Notes: generated from the letters alone by a model not told the origin. Positions 34,913 to 43,641 are shown, counted from the first letter of the stretch. The stretch is 64,000 bases of DNA from Paraburkholderia antibiotica (GCF_012927125.1 NZ_JABBFZ010000012.1:124001-188000); one strand, 5' to 3'. Made by a program: numbers and translations.

Positions 34913-35656
34913 TCAAAGCCACGCGCGAATCCAGCCGACCACGAGCGGCCCGACGATCACGATCCACGTCATCAGACACATGCCGAGCGCGACCATTACG
35001 GCCGCGCTACCGAGGTCTTTCGCGCGCCGCGACAACTCGTGGCGTTCGAGCGAGATCCGGTCGATCGCGGCTTCGACGCTCGAGTTGAGCAACTCGACGA
35101 TCAGCACCAGCAGCACCGAGCCGAGCAGCAGCACGCGCGAAACCGGATCGACGGGCACGATCAGCCCGCATGGAATCAGGATCGCGGCGAGTGTCAGTTC
35201 CTGACGAAACGCGCTTTCCTCGCGAATCGCGACGCGAAAGCCGGCCAGCGAATTTTTCATCGCGTGCCACGCGCGCGTGAGACCGCGGTTGCCCTTGTAC
35301 GGATTGAACGGCAGCGGCGCGAGCGGATCGTCGGGACTGAGCGGTTCGTGCGGGGCGTCGTGTGCGTTGTTATGGGGCGCGGTGTGCTGCGGGGCGGAGG
35401 TGTTGCCGGCAGGAATGCGCGTGGTGTGCGCGTTGTTTCTGCCATTTACCGTGTTCGACACGTGGGCACCACGTGCGGCATCGACGTCACTCACACCCGC
35501 TCCTCCGTTCACACGCTGTATCGCATCGGCATGCTCGGGCGCGTCCGGTTCGCGCACGTCGTCGAACGGTTCGATGCCGGTGGTTTCGCGCGCGGCCTCG
35601 ATGGCCCGCAACGCGGCGTTCGATGCGGGCCCGGCGCTGGATCGGCTGCTTCGCAT
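34913..35656 (-). CDS. dgkA: Diacylglycerol kinase with long N-terminal extension
   Basis: A small integral membrane kinase (DgkA) that phosphorylates diacylglycerol with ATP to phosphatidate. The C-terminal ~115 residues contain the complete core: AWHAMKNSLAGFRVAIREES, EELLNSSVEAAIDRI-like active-site region (VELLNSSVEAAIDRISLERH) and RRAKDLGSAAVMVAL, with three membrane helices. The protein is 247 residues against about 120 for E. coli. The first ~115 residues are polar and Asn/His/Pro/Ala-rich (NAHTTRIPAGNTSAPQHTAP), with no predicted fold. An internal Met at residue 133 begins the core, so the annotated start could be too early. It lies 22 bases after the GT4 gene. Confidence 0.85.
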   Translation of the reverse strand: MRSSRSSAGPASNAALRAIEAARETTGIEPFDDVREPDAPEHADAIQRVNGGAGVSDVDAARGAHVSNTVNGRNNAHTTRIPAGNTSAPQHTAPHNNAHDAPHEPLSPDDPLAPLPFNPYKGNRGLTRAWHAMKNSLAGFRVAIREESAFRQELTLAAILIPCGLIVPVDPVSRVLLLGSVLLVLIVELLNSSVEAAIDRISLERHELSRRAKDLGSAAVMVALGMCLMTWIVIVGPLVVGWIRAWL

Positions 35657-35678
35657 GGGAGGCTTCGCGCGCGCCGCA

Positions 35679-36722
35679 TCACGCGGCCGCGCTTTCCTCG
35701 CGATACGTCGCGCCGCTCAGCGGCTTCAGATGCGCGGCGAACTGCGCGGACGCCGCCGCCCACGAGAAGCGCTCGGCCCACGCGCGTGCATGCGCGCGAT
35801 CGATCTTCAGCGCTTCGAGGCAGGCCTCGCGCAGATCCTCGTGCATCGCACCCGCGCCGCCGTCGCCGAGCACATCGATCGGGCCGGTGACCGGATAGGC
35901 GGCCACCGGCGTGCCGCACGCGAGCGCTTCGAGCAACACCAGCCCAAAGGTATCGGTGCGGCTCGGAAACACGAACACGTCGGCGGCCGCATAGACCTTC
36001 GCGAGTTCGGCCTGCGACAGCACGCCGAGATAGTTGACCTCCGGATAACGCGACTTCAGTTCGGCGAGCGCCGGACCTTCGCCGGCGACCCACTTCGAGC
36101 CGGGCAGATCGAGTTGCAAAAATGCCTCGACGTTTTTCTCGACCGCGACGCGCCCGACGTACAGGAAGATCGGCCGCGCGGTGTTGAGCACCTTCGAGTC
36201 CATCGGCCGGAAGATTTCCAGATCGACGCCGCGCGTCCACAGCACCACGTTCGTAAAGCCGAATTTTTCGAGGTCGTGTTTGACCACGGGAGTCGGCGCC
36301 ATCACCGCGAGCGACGGCTTGTGGAACCAGTGCAGAAACTTGTAGGTCGCCGCGAGCGGAATCCGGAAGCGCGCCTGCACATACTCGGGAAAGCGCGTGT
36401 GATACGCGGTCGTGAACGGCAGCTTGTGTTGCAGCGCGTACGCGCGCGCGGCCATCCCGAGTGGACCTTCGGTGGCGATATGCAACGCGTCGGGCGCGAA
36501 CTTGTCGATGCGCGCGTGCAGCTTGCGGCGCGGGAACAACGACAGACGGATCTCCGGATAGGTCGGGCAAGGCACCGTTTTGAATTCGAGCGGCGTCAGC
36601 AGATCGACCTGATGGCCGAGCGCGCCGAGTTCGCGCCGGGTGTTCTTGAGCGTGCGCACGACGCCGTTGACCTGCGGCTCCCATGCGTCGGTGACGATCA
36701 TGATCTTCATCGCTTTGTTCAT
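35679..36722 (-). CDS. GT4-family glycosyltransferase
   Basis: A 347-residue GT-B fold enzyme: N-terminal acceptor domain (MKIMIVTDAWEPQVNGVVRT, TAYHTRFPEYVQARF) and C-terminal nucleotide-sugar domain with FLYVGRVAVEKNVE, KWVAGEGPALAELK and FPSRTDTFGLVLLEALACG, the last with the E-x7-E motif. It resembles the MgtA/PimB-like GT4 enzymes that glycosylate diacylglycerol or related lipids. The ATG at 36710 is an alternative start (MKIMIV). Its neighbours, a diacylglycerol kinase and an LpxH-like phosphoesterase, fit a role in membrane-lipid glycosylation; the substrate is inferred. Confidence 0.85.
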   Translation of the reverse strand: MNKAMKIMIVTDAWEPQVNGVVRTLKNTRRELGALGHQVDLLTPLEFKTVPCPTYPEIRLSLFPRRKLHARIDKFAPDALHIATEGPLGMAARAYALQHKLPFTTAYHTRFPEYVQARFRIPLAATYKFLHWFHKPSLAVMAPTPVVKHDLEKFGFTNVVLWTRGVDLEIFRPMDSKVLNTARPIFLYVGRVAVEKNVEAFLQLDLPGSKWVAGEGPALAELKSRYPEVNYLGVLSQAELAKVYAAADVFVFPSRTDTFGLVLLEALACGTPVAAYPVTGPIDVLGDGGAGAMHEDLREACLEALKIDRAHARAWAERFSWAAASAQFAAHLKPLSGATYREESAAA

Positions 36723-36768
36723 CGCTGCGGGCCCTGTGGAAGTGGAGGGTGGAAGCGGCCGACGGTAA

Positions 36769-37710
36769 TCAGGTGGTGGCTCGGGCTTTTTGTGCGTCTG
36801 CTTGCGGCGCGCGCAGCGCGGTCCAGTAGATCACCTTGAGTTCGCCTTCGTAGGTCTCGACGAGTGCCGACAGGCTCTCGACCCAGTCGCCGTCGTTGCA
36901 ATAGAGCACGCCGTCGATCTCGCGCATCTCGGCTTTGTGGATGTGTCCGCAGACGACGCCGTCACAGCCGCGGCGGCGCGCTTCGTCGGTCATCACGCGT
37001 TCGAACGACGAGATGAAGTTCACCGCGTTCTTGACCTGATGCTTCAGGTACTGCGACAGCGACCAGTACGGGAAGCCGAGCTTGCTGCGGATCCGGTTGA
37101 ACCAGCGATTCAGCACGAGGATCATCGTGTAGAGGGTGTCGCCGAGATAGGCGAGCCATTTCGCGTGCTGGATCACGCCGTCGAACAGATCGCCGTGCAC
37201 GATCCACAGCCGCTTGCCGGCGAGCGTGGTGTGAAACGCTTCGCCACGTACGTGGATGTCGCCGAATGCGAGGTCGCAGAACTGGCGCGCGGCTTCGTCG
37301 TGATTACCGGGCACGTAGATCACCTGGGTGCCTTTGCGCGCCTTGCGCAGCACTTTCTGCACGACGTCGTTGTGCGCCTGCGGCCAGTACCAGCCCTTCT
37401 TCAACTGCCAACCGTCGATGATGTCGCCGACGAGGTACAGGTACTCCGATTCGTTGTGGCGCAGGAAGTCGAGCAGATAGCCCGCCTGGCAGCCGCTCGA
37501 TCCGAGGTGGATGTCGGAGAGCCAGATCGTGCGATAGCGGTGCGGGTCGGCGTGACTGTCGTCGGGGTGATCGGCGGGGGCGTCGAGCGGTGGTGCGATT
37601 GGCAGCGGCAAGCCGTGATGAGCGGAACCGGGGGCGGGCCGGAACGCGACGGGGTCGACGCTCGGGCCGGTCTGGCGGAACAGGGACGTCGCGGACGTTT
37701 TGGGGTCCAT
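36769..37710 (-). CDS. LpxH-like metallophosphoesterase (UDP-2,3-diacylglucosamine diphosphatase family)
   Basis: A 313-residue calcineurin-type phosphoesterase. All metal ligands are visible: SDIHLGSS (residues ~65-72), YLVGDIIDGW, VPGNHDE, IVHGD and VCGHIHKAEM. The sequence is nearer to the LpxH2-like UDP-2,3-diacylglucosamine diphosphatases than to general phosphatases, but the N-terminal ~55 residues are Pro/Asp-rich and disordered-looking. It could cleave a pyrophosphate-linked lipid intermediate. It is followed by the GT4 and dgkA genes on the same strand, a group I remember as conserved in Burkholderia. Confidence 0.85.
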   Translation of the reverse strand: MDPKTSATSLFRQTGPSVDPVAFRPAPGSAHHGLPLPIAPPLDAPADHPDDSHADPHRYRTIWLSDIHLGSSGCQAGYLLDFLRHNESEYLYLVGDIIDGWQLKKGWYWPQAHNDVVQKVLRKARKGTQVIYVPGNHDEAARQFCDLAFGDIHVRGEAFHTTLAGKRLWIVHGDLFDGVIQHAKWLAYLGDTLYTMILVLNRWFNRIRSKLGFPYWSLSQYLKHQVKNAVNFISSFERVMTDEARRRGCDGVVCGHIHKAEMREIDGVLYCNDGDWVESLSALVETYEGELKVIYWTALRAPQADAQKARATT

Positions 37711-37811
37711 GGCTCACGCGTCGAGTGGCGGTGCCCGTATTGGGCCGCGCGCGCGTTACTGTGGCGTGACAGTCATGAGAAGTTCTTATTAAAGGGGCCT
37801 TCGCGGGGCGT

Positions 37812-38575
37812 GGTTTTTTCGTTGTGCCTGGCTTTTTGGCTTTTTTTGTTGTTCTGGCTTTGTTGGCCTTTCCTTGATTTGCTTTCGGTCTATTAGCGTT
37901 GCCCCTGTGCGGGGCGGCACCTACTTTCTTTGCTTGCTGCAAAGAAAGTAGGCAAAGAAAGCAGCTTCACACCGCTAATTCTTAAGCGGGCACCCCGGTC
38001 AACCACCGGTAGTGGTGCATCTGGAATCTGTCATCTCGCACACTCCCCGTTAGTGACAAGGCAGTCATCCTTCCGGCGACGCTGCGCGCGCCGACACTCT
38101 GCTCTCAAACCATCGGTCTTTCCGACATGTCGCCAAAGCGCAAGCCCCGGTCTAACCGATTGGTTGTTTTGGCGTGTCACTACGCACGGCCTTGATCTAA
38201 CCACCGGTCTCTTAGGTCACCAGGCCGAGGCGAAGCCGACGGCCCCCACAGAGCAACCAACTCCACTGGTTTCCCAGGCAGACCCGTCCACGACGCACGC
38301 AGTGCGCAGTGGGAAGCATGACGGCTTTGTCACTACCGTCGAATGTGCGGGGGCACAGATTCCAGATGCACCACTACCCCCTCCAAGCCAGGGGACCCAC
38401 TTAAGAGCTTGCGGTTTGAAGCTGCTTTCTTTGCCTACTTTCTTTGCAGCAAGCAAAGAAAGTAGGTGCCGCCCCGCACAGGGGCAACGCTAATAGACCG
38501 AAAGCAAATCAAGGAAAGGCCAACAAAAGCCAGAACAACAAGGAAAAGCCAAAAAGCCAGACCAACGAAAAAACC
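37812..38575. repeat. Large imperfect palindrome: two inverted copies of a repeat
   Basis: Two copies of the same element face each other. The outer arms, 37812-37969 and 38417-38575, are almost identical when one is reverse-complemented, with the innermost ~115 bases exact. Similarity then continues with gaps and mismatches toward the centre (for instance TAGTGGTGCATCTGGAATCT in both). Each arm contains the hairpin CCTACTTTCTTTGC-TTGCT-GCAAAGAAAGTAGG and the smaller GCCCC-TGTGC-GGGGC. It falls upstream of the LpxH-like gene and next to the 3' end of the RDD gene. I recall this motif as dispersed in Paraburkholderia genomes. Open frames inside it, such as one starting MLAAKKVGKESSF, are read from the repeat and not counted as genes. 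Confidence 0.85.
37920..37952. terminator. Hairpin within left repeat arm
   Basis: A perfect 14-bp stem CCTACTTTCTTTGC / GCAAAGAAAGTAGG with a 5-base loop. The mirror copy lies in the right arm around 38434-38466. It could act as a terminator or as a target site of the repeat. Confidence 0.4.
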
Positions 38576-38588
38576 GGGCCGCGCGCCC

Positions 38589-39113
38589 TCAGCGCAAAAC
38601 CACCACGACTTGAGTCCCCGCCAACCGATCATGCAAAAACCGCCGCTGCGGATCAAACCGCCCGGTCGCAGCCCACAGGAGGAACCAGACGCCGGCAATC
38701 AGAAGCGTCTGCGGCACACGCAACCCGAACAAAGGATGCGCCGCGAGCGGCGGCAAAAACCAGAACCACGCGAACACATAACGAATGATCGCCCGCGCGA
38801 CGGAAACCGGTCCGCCATCGGCAGCGACGAGCCGCAACCGCCAGGTTTTCATCGGCAGGGTCTGGCCGCCGTGGGTCCAGAACCACACGAAGTACACGCC
38901 GACCACGAGGCCGATCCAGCCGGCGAGCAGGTTGTGATGCGTGAGTCCGTTACGCTGCTGCGTCAGTGTGCTGAACAGATAGCCGGCGAGAAACACGACG
39001 CCGAACAGGATGACCGCCTCGTACAGCAGCGCCGCGAGCCGCCGCCGCACGGTGGGCGTCGTGTCGCCTGGCGTGGCGGTGGGCAAGGTCGGGGTGGCGA
39101 GGGGTTGGGACAC
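38589..39113 (-). CDS. RDD-family membrane protein
   Basis: A 174-residue protein with three to four membrane helices. TVRRRLAALLYEAVILFGVVF starts the RDD domain, GQTLPMKTWRLRLVAADGG is the conserved loop, and FLHDRLAGTQVVVVLR ends it; together they define the RDD family, of uncertain function (some act as ion transporters). It is the last gene of the sigma factor, DUF3619, DUF3106, RDD string on the minus strand and ends just inside the border of the palindromic repeat. Confidence 0.88.
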   Translation of the reverse strand: MSQPLATPTLPTATPGDTTPTVRRRLAALLYEAVILFGVVFLAGYLFSTLTQQRNGLTHHNLLAGWIGLVVGVYFVWFWTHGGQTLPMKTWRLRLVAADGGPVSVARAIIRYVFAWFWFLPPLAAHPLFGLRVPQTLLIAGVWFLLWAATGRFDPQRRFLHDRLAGTQVVVVLR

Positions 39114-39134
39114 GAAAGGGGATTAGAAGCGGGA

Positions 39135-39896
39135 TCAGGAGCCGTTGAAAATCGACGGCGCCTCGGCCGGCGACACCGGCACCGGCGTGGCCGGCACGAA
39201 GCTGCCGGCTGCGGGAATGGCAGGCGGCGACGGCAACGCGGCCGCGTCCGGCGCCGAAGCGGGCGCCGCGGCGTTCGCCACTGCCGCCGCGCTTGCGCCA
39301 TGCTCACGCGCATTGACGAGGCGGTCGATGCCCTTGAGTTCGTTGCGTCCCGACGGCGGCGCGCTGACGACGCTCGGCCGGCGCCTGTGCTCGCTCGCGG
39401 CAAGCCGCTCCTTCAGTTCTTCCGGCAGCTGCTGGTACGCTTTCCACGCGTTCTGGCGGGCTTCGCGCGGCAACTCCTTCGAAACCTGATAGTTTTCACG
39501 CGCGACGCGGCGCTGATCGGGGGTCATGCGCGCCCATTCGCTCATGCGATCGTGCAGGCGCTTTTGCGCTTCCGGCGACATTTTCGCGTAACGCGACGCG
39601 ATCTTGATCCATTTGCGCTTGCGCTCCTCGCTAAACGAGTCCCATTGGGATTCGAACGGGGCGAGCGCGAGATGTTCGGCGGCACTCAGGCGCGTCCACG
39701 CGAGCGGGCTGTTGCTGCCCGGCAGATCGGGCAATTCGACGGACAGCGCGGGTGCCGGGGCGTGAGCGGCAGCGGCGCCACCGGCCGTCGGGGTGGCCAC
39801 GGAGCCCGGATGAAAGCGCGGATACGTTGCGGCGAACGACACCAGAGCCGCGATCGTGCATCCGAAAACAACGGCGAGGCCGCGCTTATAGCTCAC
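39135..39896 (-). CDS. DUF3106 domain protein
   Basis: A 253-residue protein with an N-terminal membrane anchor (VSYKRGLAVVFGCTIAALVS) and a periplasmic region rich in short helices: SQWDSFSEERKRKWIKIASR, YAKMSPEAQKRLHDRMSEWA, MTPDQRRVARENYQ. This heptad-like repetition is the DUF3106 signature. The tail is Ala/Pro-rich. The start is a GTG at 39896 with GGGAGA upstream. It is likely a target or partner of the nearby sigma factor system; function not known. Confidence 0.8.
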   Translation of the reverse strand: MSYKRGLAVVFGCTIAALVSFAATYPRFHPGSVATPTAGGAAAAHAPAPALSVELPDLPGSNSPLAWTRLSAAEHLALAPFESQWDSFSEERKRKWIKIASRYAKMSPEAQKRLHDRMSEWARMTPDQRRVARENYQVSKELPREARQNAWKAYQQLPEELKERLAASEHRRRPSVVSAPPSGRNELKGIDRLVNAREHGASAAAVANAAAPASAPDAAALPSPPAIPAAGSFVPATPVPVSPAEAPSIFNGS

Positions 39897-39912
39897 CCGA
39901 AGAATCTCCCGC

Positions 39913-40344
39913 TCAGTGGGCGCGTGAAAGATACGCGTTGAAGCCGTGGTCGAGATAGGCATTGAGCGGCAGGTCGTCGCTAAGCATCGCGGCATCGATA
40001 TCGGCGAGTTCGGCGGTGCGCTGGTGATCTTCCCAGTACGCAATGCCGATCAGACTCACCACCAGCGCGGCGAGCGGCCACGCGAGCGCAAAGCGGCGCA
40101 GCGGCGAACGGCGACGCGGACCCGCTTCGGTTTGCGGCAGGCCTCCCATGCCGGCAGGCATGCCGGCGAAGGCCGGCACGAACACCGGAGCGCTGACGGC
40201 CTCGGGCTTCTTGCGCGCGAGTGCGGCACGGCGCGCCACGGCGAGCCGGTCGACGGTGGCGGGGGGGAGATCGGCGGTGTTTTCGTCGAGCGCGCGGCGC
40301 ACCTGGCGGGCGAACTCGAGTTCTCTGTTTTCAAGGGAGCTCAT
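39913..40344 (-). CDS. DUF3619 membrane protein, likely anti-sigma partner
   Basis: A 143-residue protein whose first ~55 residues (ENRELEFARQVRRALDENTA) form a cytoplasmic helical part, followed by one membrane helix (FALAWPLAALVVSLIGIAYW) and a short periplasmic tail ending AYLSRAH. The ATG at 40344 overlaps the stop of the sigma factor gene by four bases. The topology and position are those of an anti-sigma factor, but no zinc anti-sigma motif is present, so the role is inferred. Confidence 0.75.
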   Translation of the reverse strand: MSSLENRELEFARQVRRALDENTADLPPATVDRLAVARRAALARKKPEAVSAPVFVPAFAGMPAGMGGLPQTEAGPRRRSPLRRFALAWPLAALVVSLIGIAYWEDHQRTAELADIDAAMLSDDLPLNAYLDHGFNAYLSRAH

Positions 40345-40904
40345 AGCGTAATTCCTTTCGCCTTGAGCGCTTGCGCCAGCGTGTGGGTGGCCCGGGAGCA
40401 GTGCGTTTTCACGCTGCCTTCGGAGCAGCCCATTGCGGCGGCAGTCTCGGCGACATCCATATCCTCCCAATAACGCATGAGAAACGCCTCCCGTTGACGT
40501 GCCGGTAATTTCTGGATTTCGTCGTCGATCAACTGCAGGACCTGCTCGCGCTCGAGCTTCTGTTCGTTGCTCTCGGCGCCGGCCGAACCTGATTCGGCCT
40601 CGAAGGTTTCCAGTGGGTCGAATTCGTCGTCGTCGGCATTGCCGAGCGACGAGAACAGCGTGACCCACGTGTTGCGTACTTTCGCACGACGGAAATAGTC
40701 GTGCATCGCATTCTGCAGAATACGCTGAAACAGCAGCGGCAATTCGGCCGCGGGCCGGTCGCCATATTTCTCGGCGAGCTTGATCATCGCGTCCTGCACG
40801 ATATCGAGCGACGCGTCGTCGTCCCGCACGGCGTAGACCGTCTGCTTGAACGCGCGCCTTTCGACGCCCGCCAGAAAATCGGCGAGTTCCTTGTCTGATG
40901 CCAT
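40341..40904 (-). CDS. RNA polymerase sigma factor, ECF type
   Basis: A 187-residue sigma factor with region 2 (FKQTVYAVRDDDASLDIVQDAMIKLAEKY with the -10 contact region) and region 4 (RQREAFLMRYWEDMDVAETA, EGSVKTHCSRATHTLAQAL). The connecting segment (residues ~100-120) is acidic. Its stop overlaps the DUF3619 gene. It probably responds to an envelope signal together with DUF3619 and DUF3106. Confidence 0.88.
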   Translation of the reverse strand: MASDKELADFLAGVERRAFKQTVYAVRDDDASLDIVQDAMIKLAEKYGDRPAAELPLLFQRILQNAMHDYFRRAKVRNTWVTLFSSLGNADDDEFDPLETFEAESGSAGAESNEQKLEREQVLQLIDDEIQKLPARQREAFLMRYWEDMDVAETAAAMGCSEGSVKTHCSRATHTLAQALKAKGITL

Positions 40905-41085
40905 CCGTTGGGGGTCGGCGCAGCAAGCGTGCGCGTAATCGGTCGAAAAATGTCGTAAAACTCGCGGATGCTAACAAACTTTTGCACCGACAGGGGCGAA
41001 ACGTGCGTCAGCTTGCATTTGCATAACAATTCTGGTCGTTCCGCCCGATTCCGCGTTCCGCCGACGCTCGCGAGGCAATATTTGC

Positions 41086-41114
41086 TTGACCGCGTGCGCG
41101 TCTCCCGCTATCTT
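41086..41114 (+). promoter_or_regulatory. ilvBHC promoter
   Basis: TTGACC (41086-41091), a 17-bp spacer and TATCTT (41109-41114) form a good sigma-70 promoter about 150 bases before the ilvB start codon. Confidence 0.7.
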
Positions 41115-41141
41115 CGCTGGTTCGCAACATAAGTGAGTTGT

Positions 41142-41151
41142 CTCAATTGAG
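41142..41151. promoter_or_regulatory. Palindrome CTCAATTGAG in the ilvB leader
   Basis: A perfect 10-bp palindrome located about 20 bases after the predicted transcription start. Its placement would suit a repressor site; the protein is unknown. Confidence 0.35.
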
Positions 41152-41262
41152 GTGCGGCCCAAGAAGCCCGCCTGTCAACTGGACGCGCCGCTTGAACCCG
41201 AGTCACGAGCCCGGCAGAGAGCACCCGATCAATTTTTTGCCGAAAATTCGAAAGGTCAAACA

Positions 41263-43026
41263 ATGAATATGCCCAGCGCGGAATTCTCCACGTCGGATAC
41301 GACCCTCCCACACGAAGCAGACTCTATCGGCGCCACCGTGCTCATGAAGGCACTGGCCGACGAAGACGTCGAATTCATCTGGGGCTATCCCGGCGGCTCG
41401 GTACTCTACATTTACGACGAGCTGTACAAGCAGGACAAATTCCAGCACGTGCTCGTGCGCCACGAACAGGCTGCCGTGCATGCGGCTGACGCCTATGCAC
41501 GTTCCACCGGCAAGGTCGGCGTGTGTCTCGTGACCTCCGGCCCCGGCGTCACCAATGCGGTGACCGGCATCGCCACCGCGTACATGGATTCGATCCCGAT
41601 GGTGGTGATCAGCGGCCAGGTGCCGACTGCCGCGATCGGTCAGGACGCCTTCCAGGAATGCGACACGGTCGGCATTACGCGCCCCTGCGTGAAGCACAAC
41701 TTCCTCGTGAAGGACGTGCGCGATCTCGCCGCCACCGTCAAGAAAGCTTTCTATATTGCCCGTACCGGTCGTCCCGGCCCGGTGCTGATCGACATTCCGA
41801 AGGACGTGTCGAAAGCGCCTTGCCAGTACGAACCGCTCAAGACGGTGTCGCTGCGCTCGTACAACCCGGTCACGAAGGGCCACTCCGGTCAGATCCGTAA
41901 GGCTGTATCGCTGCTGCTGTCGGCGAAGCGCCCGTACATCTACACCGGCGGCGGCATCATCCTCGCGGATGCGTCGCGCGAGTTGAACCAGTTCGCCGAT
42001 CTGCTCGGCTATCCGGTCACCAACACGCTGATGGGCCTGGGCGGCTATCGCTCGAGCGACAAGAAATTCCTCGGCATGCTCGGCATGCACGGTACGTACG
42101 AAGCCAACATGGCGATGCAGCACTGCGACGTGCTGATCGCGATCGGCGCGCGCTTCGACGACCGCGTGATCGGCGACCCCGCGCACTTCGCGTCGCGGCC
42201 GCGCAAGATCATCCATATCGACATCGATCCTTCCTCCATTTCCAAGCGCGTCAAGGTCGACATTCCGATCGTCGGCGACGTGAAGGAAGTGCTGAAGGAG
42301 CTGATCGAGCAACTGCAGACGGCCGAGCATGGCCCGGATACCGCGGCGCTTGCCGACTGGTGGAAGGACATCGAAGGCTGGCGCGCGAAAGACTGCCTGA
42401 AGTTCGACCGCAAGAGCGACATCATCAAGCCGCAGTACGTGGTCGAAAAGGCGTGGGAGTTGACCGACGGCAATGCGTTCGTCTGCTCCGACGTCGGTCA
42501 GCACCAGATGTGGGCCGCGCAGTTCTACAAGTTCAACAAGCCGCGTCGCTGGATCAATTCCGGTGGCCTCGGCACGATGGGCTTCGGCCTGCCGGCGGCG
42601 ATGGGCGCGAAGATGGCGCATCCGGACGACGACGTGCTGTGTATCACCGGCGAAGGCTCGATCCAGATGTGCATCCAGGAGCTGTCGACCTGCAAGCAGT
42701 ACGACCTGCCGATCAAGATCATTTCGCTGAATAACCGCTATCTGGGCATGGTGCGCCAGTGGCAGCAGATCGAATACAGCAAGCGCTATTCGCATTCGTA
42801 CATGGATGCGCTGCCTGACTTCGTGAAGCTCGCCGAAGCGTACGGTCACGTGGGCATGCGCATCGAGCGCACCGCCGACGTCGAACCGGCGCTGAAGGAA
42901 GCGCTGCGCCTGAAAGATCGCACCGTGTTTCTCGACTTCCAGACCGATCCGACCGAAAACGTCTGGCCGATGGTTCAGGCCGGCAAGGGCATCACCGAGA
43001 TGCTCATGGGTTCGGAAGATCTATAA
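41263..43026 (+). CDS. ilvB: Acetolactate synthase, large (catalytic) subunit
   Basis: A 587-residue thiamine-diphosphate enzyme making acetolactate or acetohydroxybutyrate, the first common step to valine, leucine and isoleucine. The activating Glu is in VLVRHEQAAVHAADAYARST. The ThDP-binding motif is GEGSIQMCIQELSTC...ISLNN. GLGTMGFGLPAAMGAKMAHP and GGGIILADASRELNQF fit the FAD/ThDP domains. The start ATG 41263 (MNMPSAEFSTSD) is preceded by AAAGG. It is co-transcribed with ilvH and ilvC. Confidence 0.97.
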   Translation: MNMPSAEFSTSDTTLPHEADSIGATVLMKALADEDVEFIWGYPGGSVLYIYDELYKQDKFQHVLVRHEQAAVHAADAYARSTGKVGVCLVTSGPGVTNAVTGIATAYMDSIPMVVISGQVPTAAIGQDAFQECDTVGITRPCVKHNFLVKDVRDLAATVKKAFYIARTGRPGPVLIDIPKDVSKAPCQYEPLKTVSLRSYNPVTKGHSGQIRKAVSLLLSAKRPYIYTGGGIILADASRELNQFADLLGYPVTNTLMGLGGYRSSDKKFLGMLGMHGTYEANMAMQHCDVLIAIGARFDDRVIGDPAHFASRPRKIIHIDIDPSSISKRVKVDIPIVGDVKEVLKELIEQLQTAEHGPDTAALADWWKDIEGWRAKDCLKFDRKSDIIKPQYVVEKAWELTDGNAFVCSDVGQHQMWAAQFYKFNKPRRWINSGGLGTMGFGLPAAMGAKMAHPDDDVLCITGEGSIQMCIQELSTCKQYDLPIKIISLNNRYLGMVRQWQQIEYSKRYSHSYMDALPDFVKLAEAYGHVGMRIERTADVEPALKEALRLKDRTVFLDFQTDPTENVWPMVQAGKGITEMLMGSEDL

Positions 43027-43149
43027 CGACGGTTCATGGGCTAAGCCCGGCGTCGGCTTCGTCGCGCGCGTCCCCAAAAAGGGCGACAGCGGACGAAGCG
43101 GCGCGGAACCGGTCGCAGACATCGACACAACATCTGGAAGAAGCGAAAC

Positions 43150-43641
43150 ATGAGACACATTATTTCCGTTCTGCTGGAAAACGAACCGGGCGCGCTGTCG
43201 CGCGTGGTGGGTCTGTTCTCCGCACGCGGCTACAACATTGAAACCTTGACGGTGGCTCCGACCGAAGATCGTTCGCTGTCGCGCATGACCATCGTCTCCG
43301 TTGGCTCGGACGACGTGATCGAACAGATCACGAAGCATCTGAACCGCCTGATCGAGGTGGTGAAAGTGGTCGACCTTACCGAGGGCGCCCACATCGAACG
43401 CGAGCTGATGCTGATCAAGGTGAGGGCGGTCGGCAAGGAACGTGAGGAGATGAAGCGGATGTCGGACATTTTCCGCGGTCGCATCATCGACGTCACCGAA
43501 AAGACCTACACGATCGAACTGACGGGGGCGAGCGACAAGCTCGACGCCTTCATCGAGGGGCTCGACTCCACGGCGATTCTCGAAACGGTCCGCACGGGCA
43601 GCTCGGGCATCGGTCGCGGCGAGCGTATTCTGAAGGTCTGA
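43150..43641 (+). CDS. ilvH: Acetolactate synthase, small (regulatory) subunit
   Basis: A 163-residue subunit that activates IlvB and gives valine feedback. The N-terminal ACT domain reads MRHIISVLLENEPGALSRVV, then GYNIETLTVAPTED; the C-terminal ferredoxin-like domain is TYTIELTGASDKLDAFI. The length matches E. coli IlvH. It lies 123 bases after ilvB. Confidence 0.97.
   Translation: MRHIISVLLENEPGALSRVVGLFSARGYNIETLTVAPTEDRSLSRMTIVSVGSDDVIEQITKHLNRLIEVVKVVDLTEGAHIERELMLIKVRAVGKEREEMKRMSDIFRGRIIDVTEKTYTIELTGASDKLDAFIEGLDSTAILETVRTGSSGIGRGERILKV

Larger units (their letters stand above)
40905..41262. other. Divergent region between sigma factor gene and ilvB
   Basis: 358 bases with no gene. 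It carries the ilvB promoter (41086-41114) and a palindrome. A long leader peptide rich in branched-chain amino acids, as in classical ilv attenuation, was not found. Confidence 0.5.

Noticed and set aside
37930..38493. Open frame MLAAKKVGKESSF... inside the palindrome
   Set aside because: It reads through the repeat itself; the same start appears in the mirrored copy. It is a property of the repeat, not a gene.
38444..38788. Open frame MQQAKKVGAAPHRGN... starting in the right repeat arm
   Set aside because: The same N-terminus occurs in reverse in the left arm (minus strand, around 37942); both come from the repeat.
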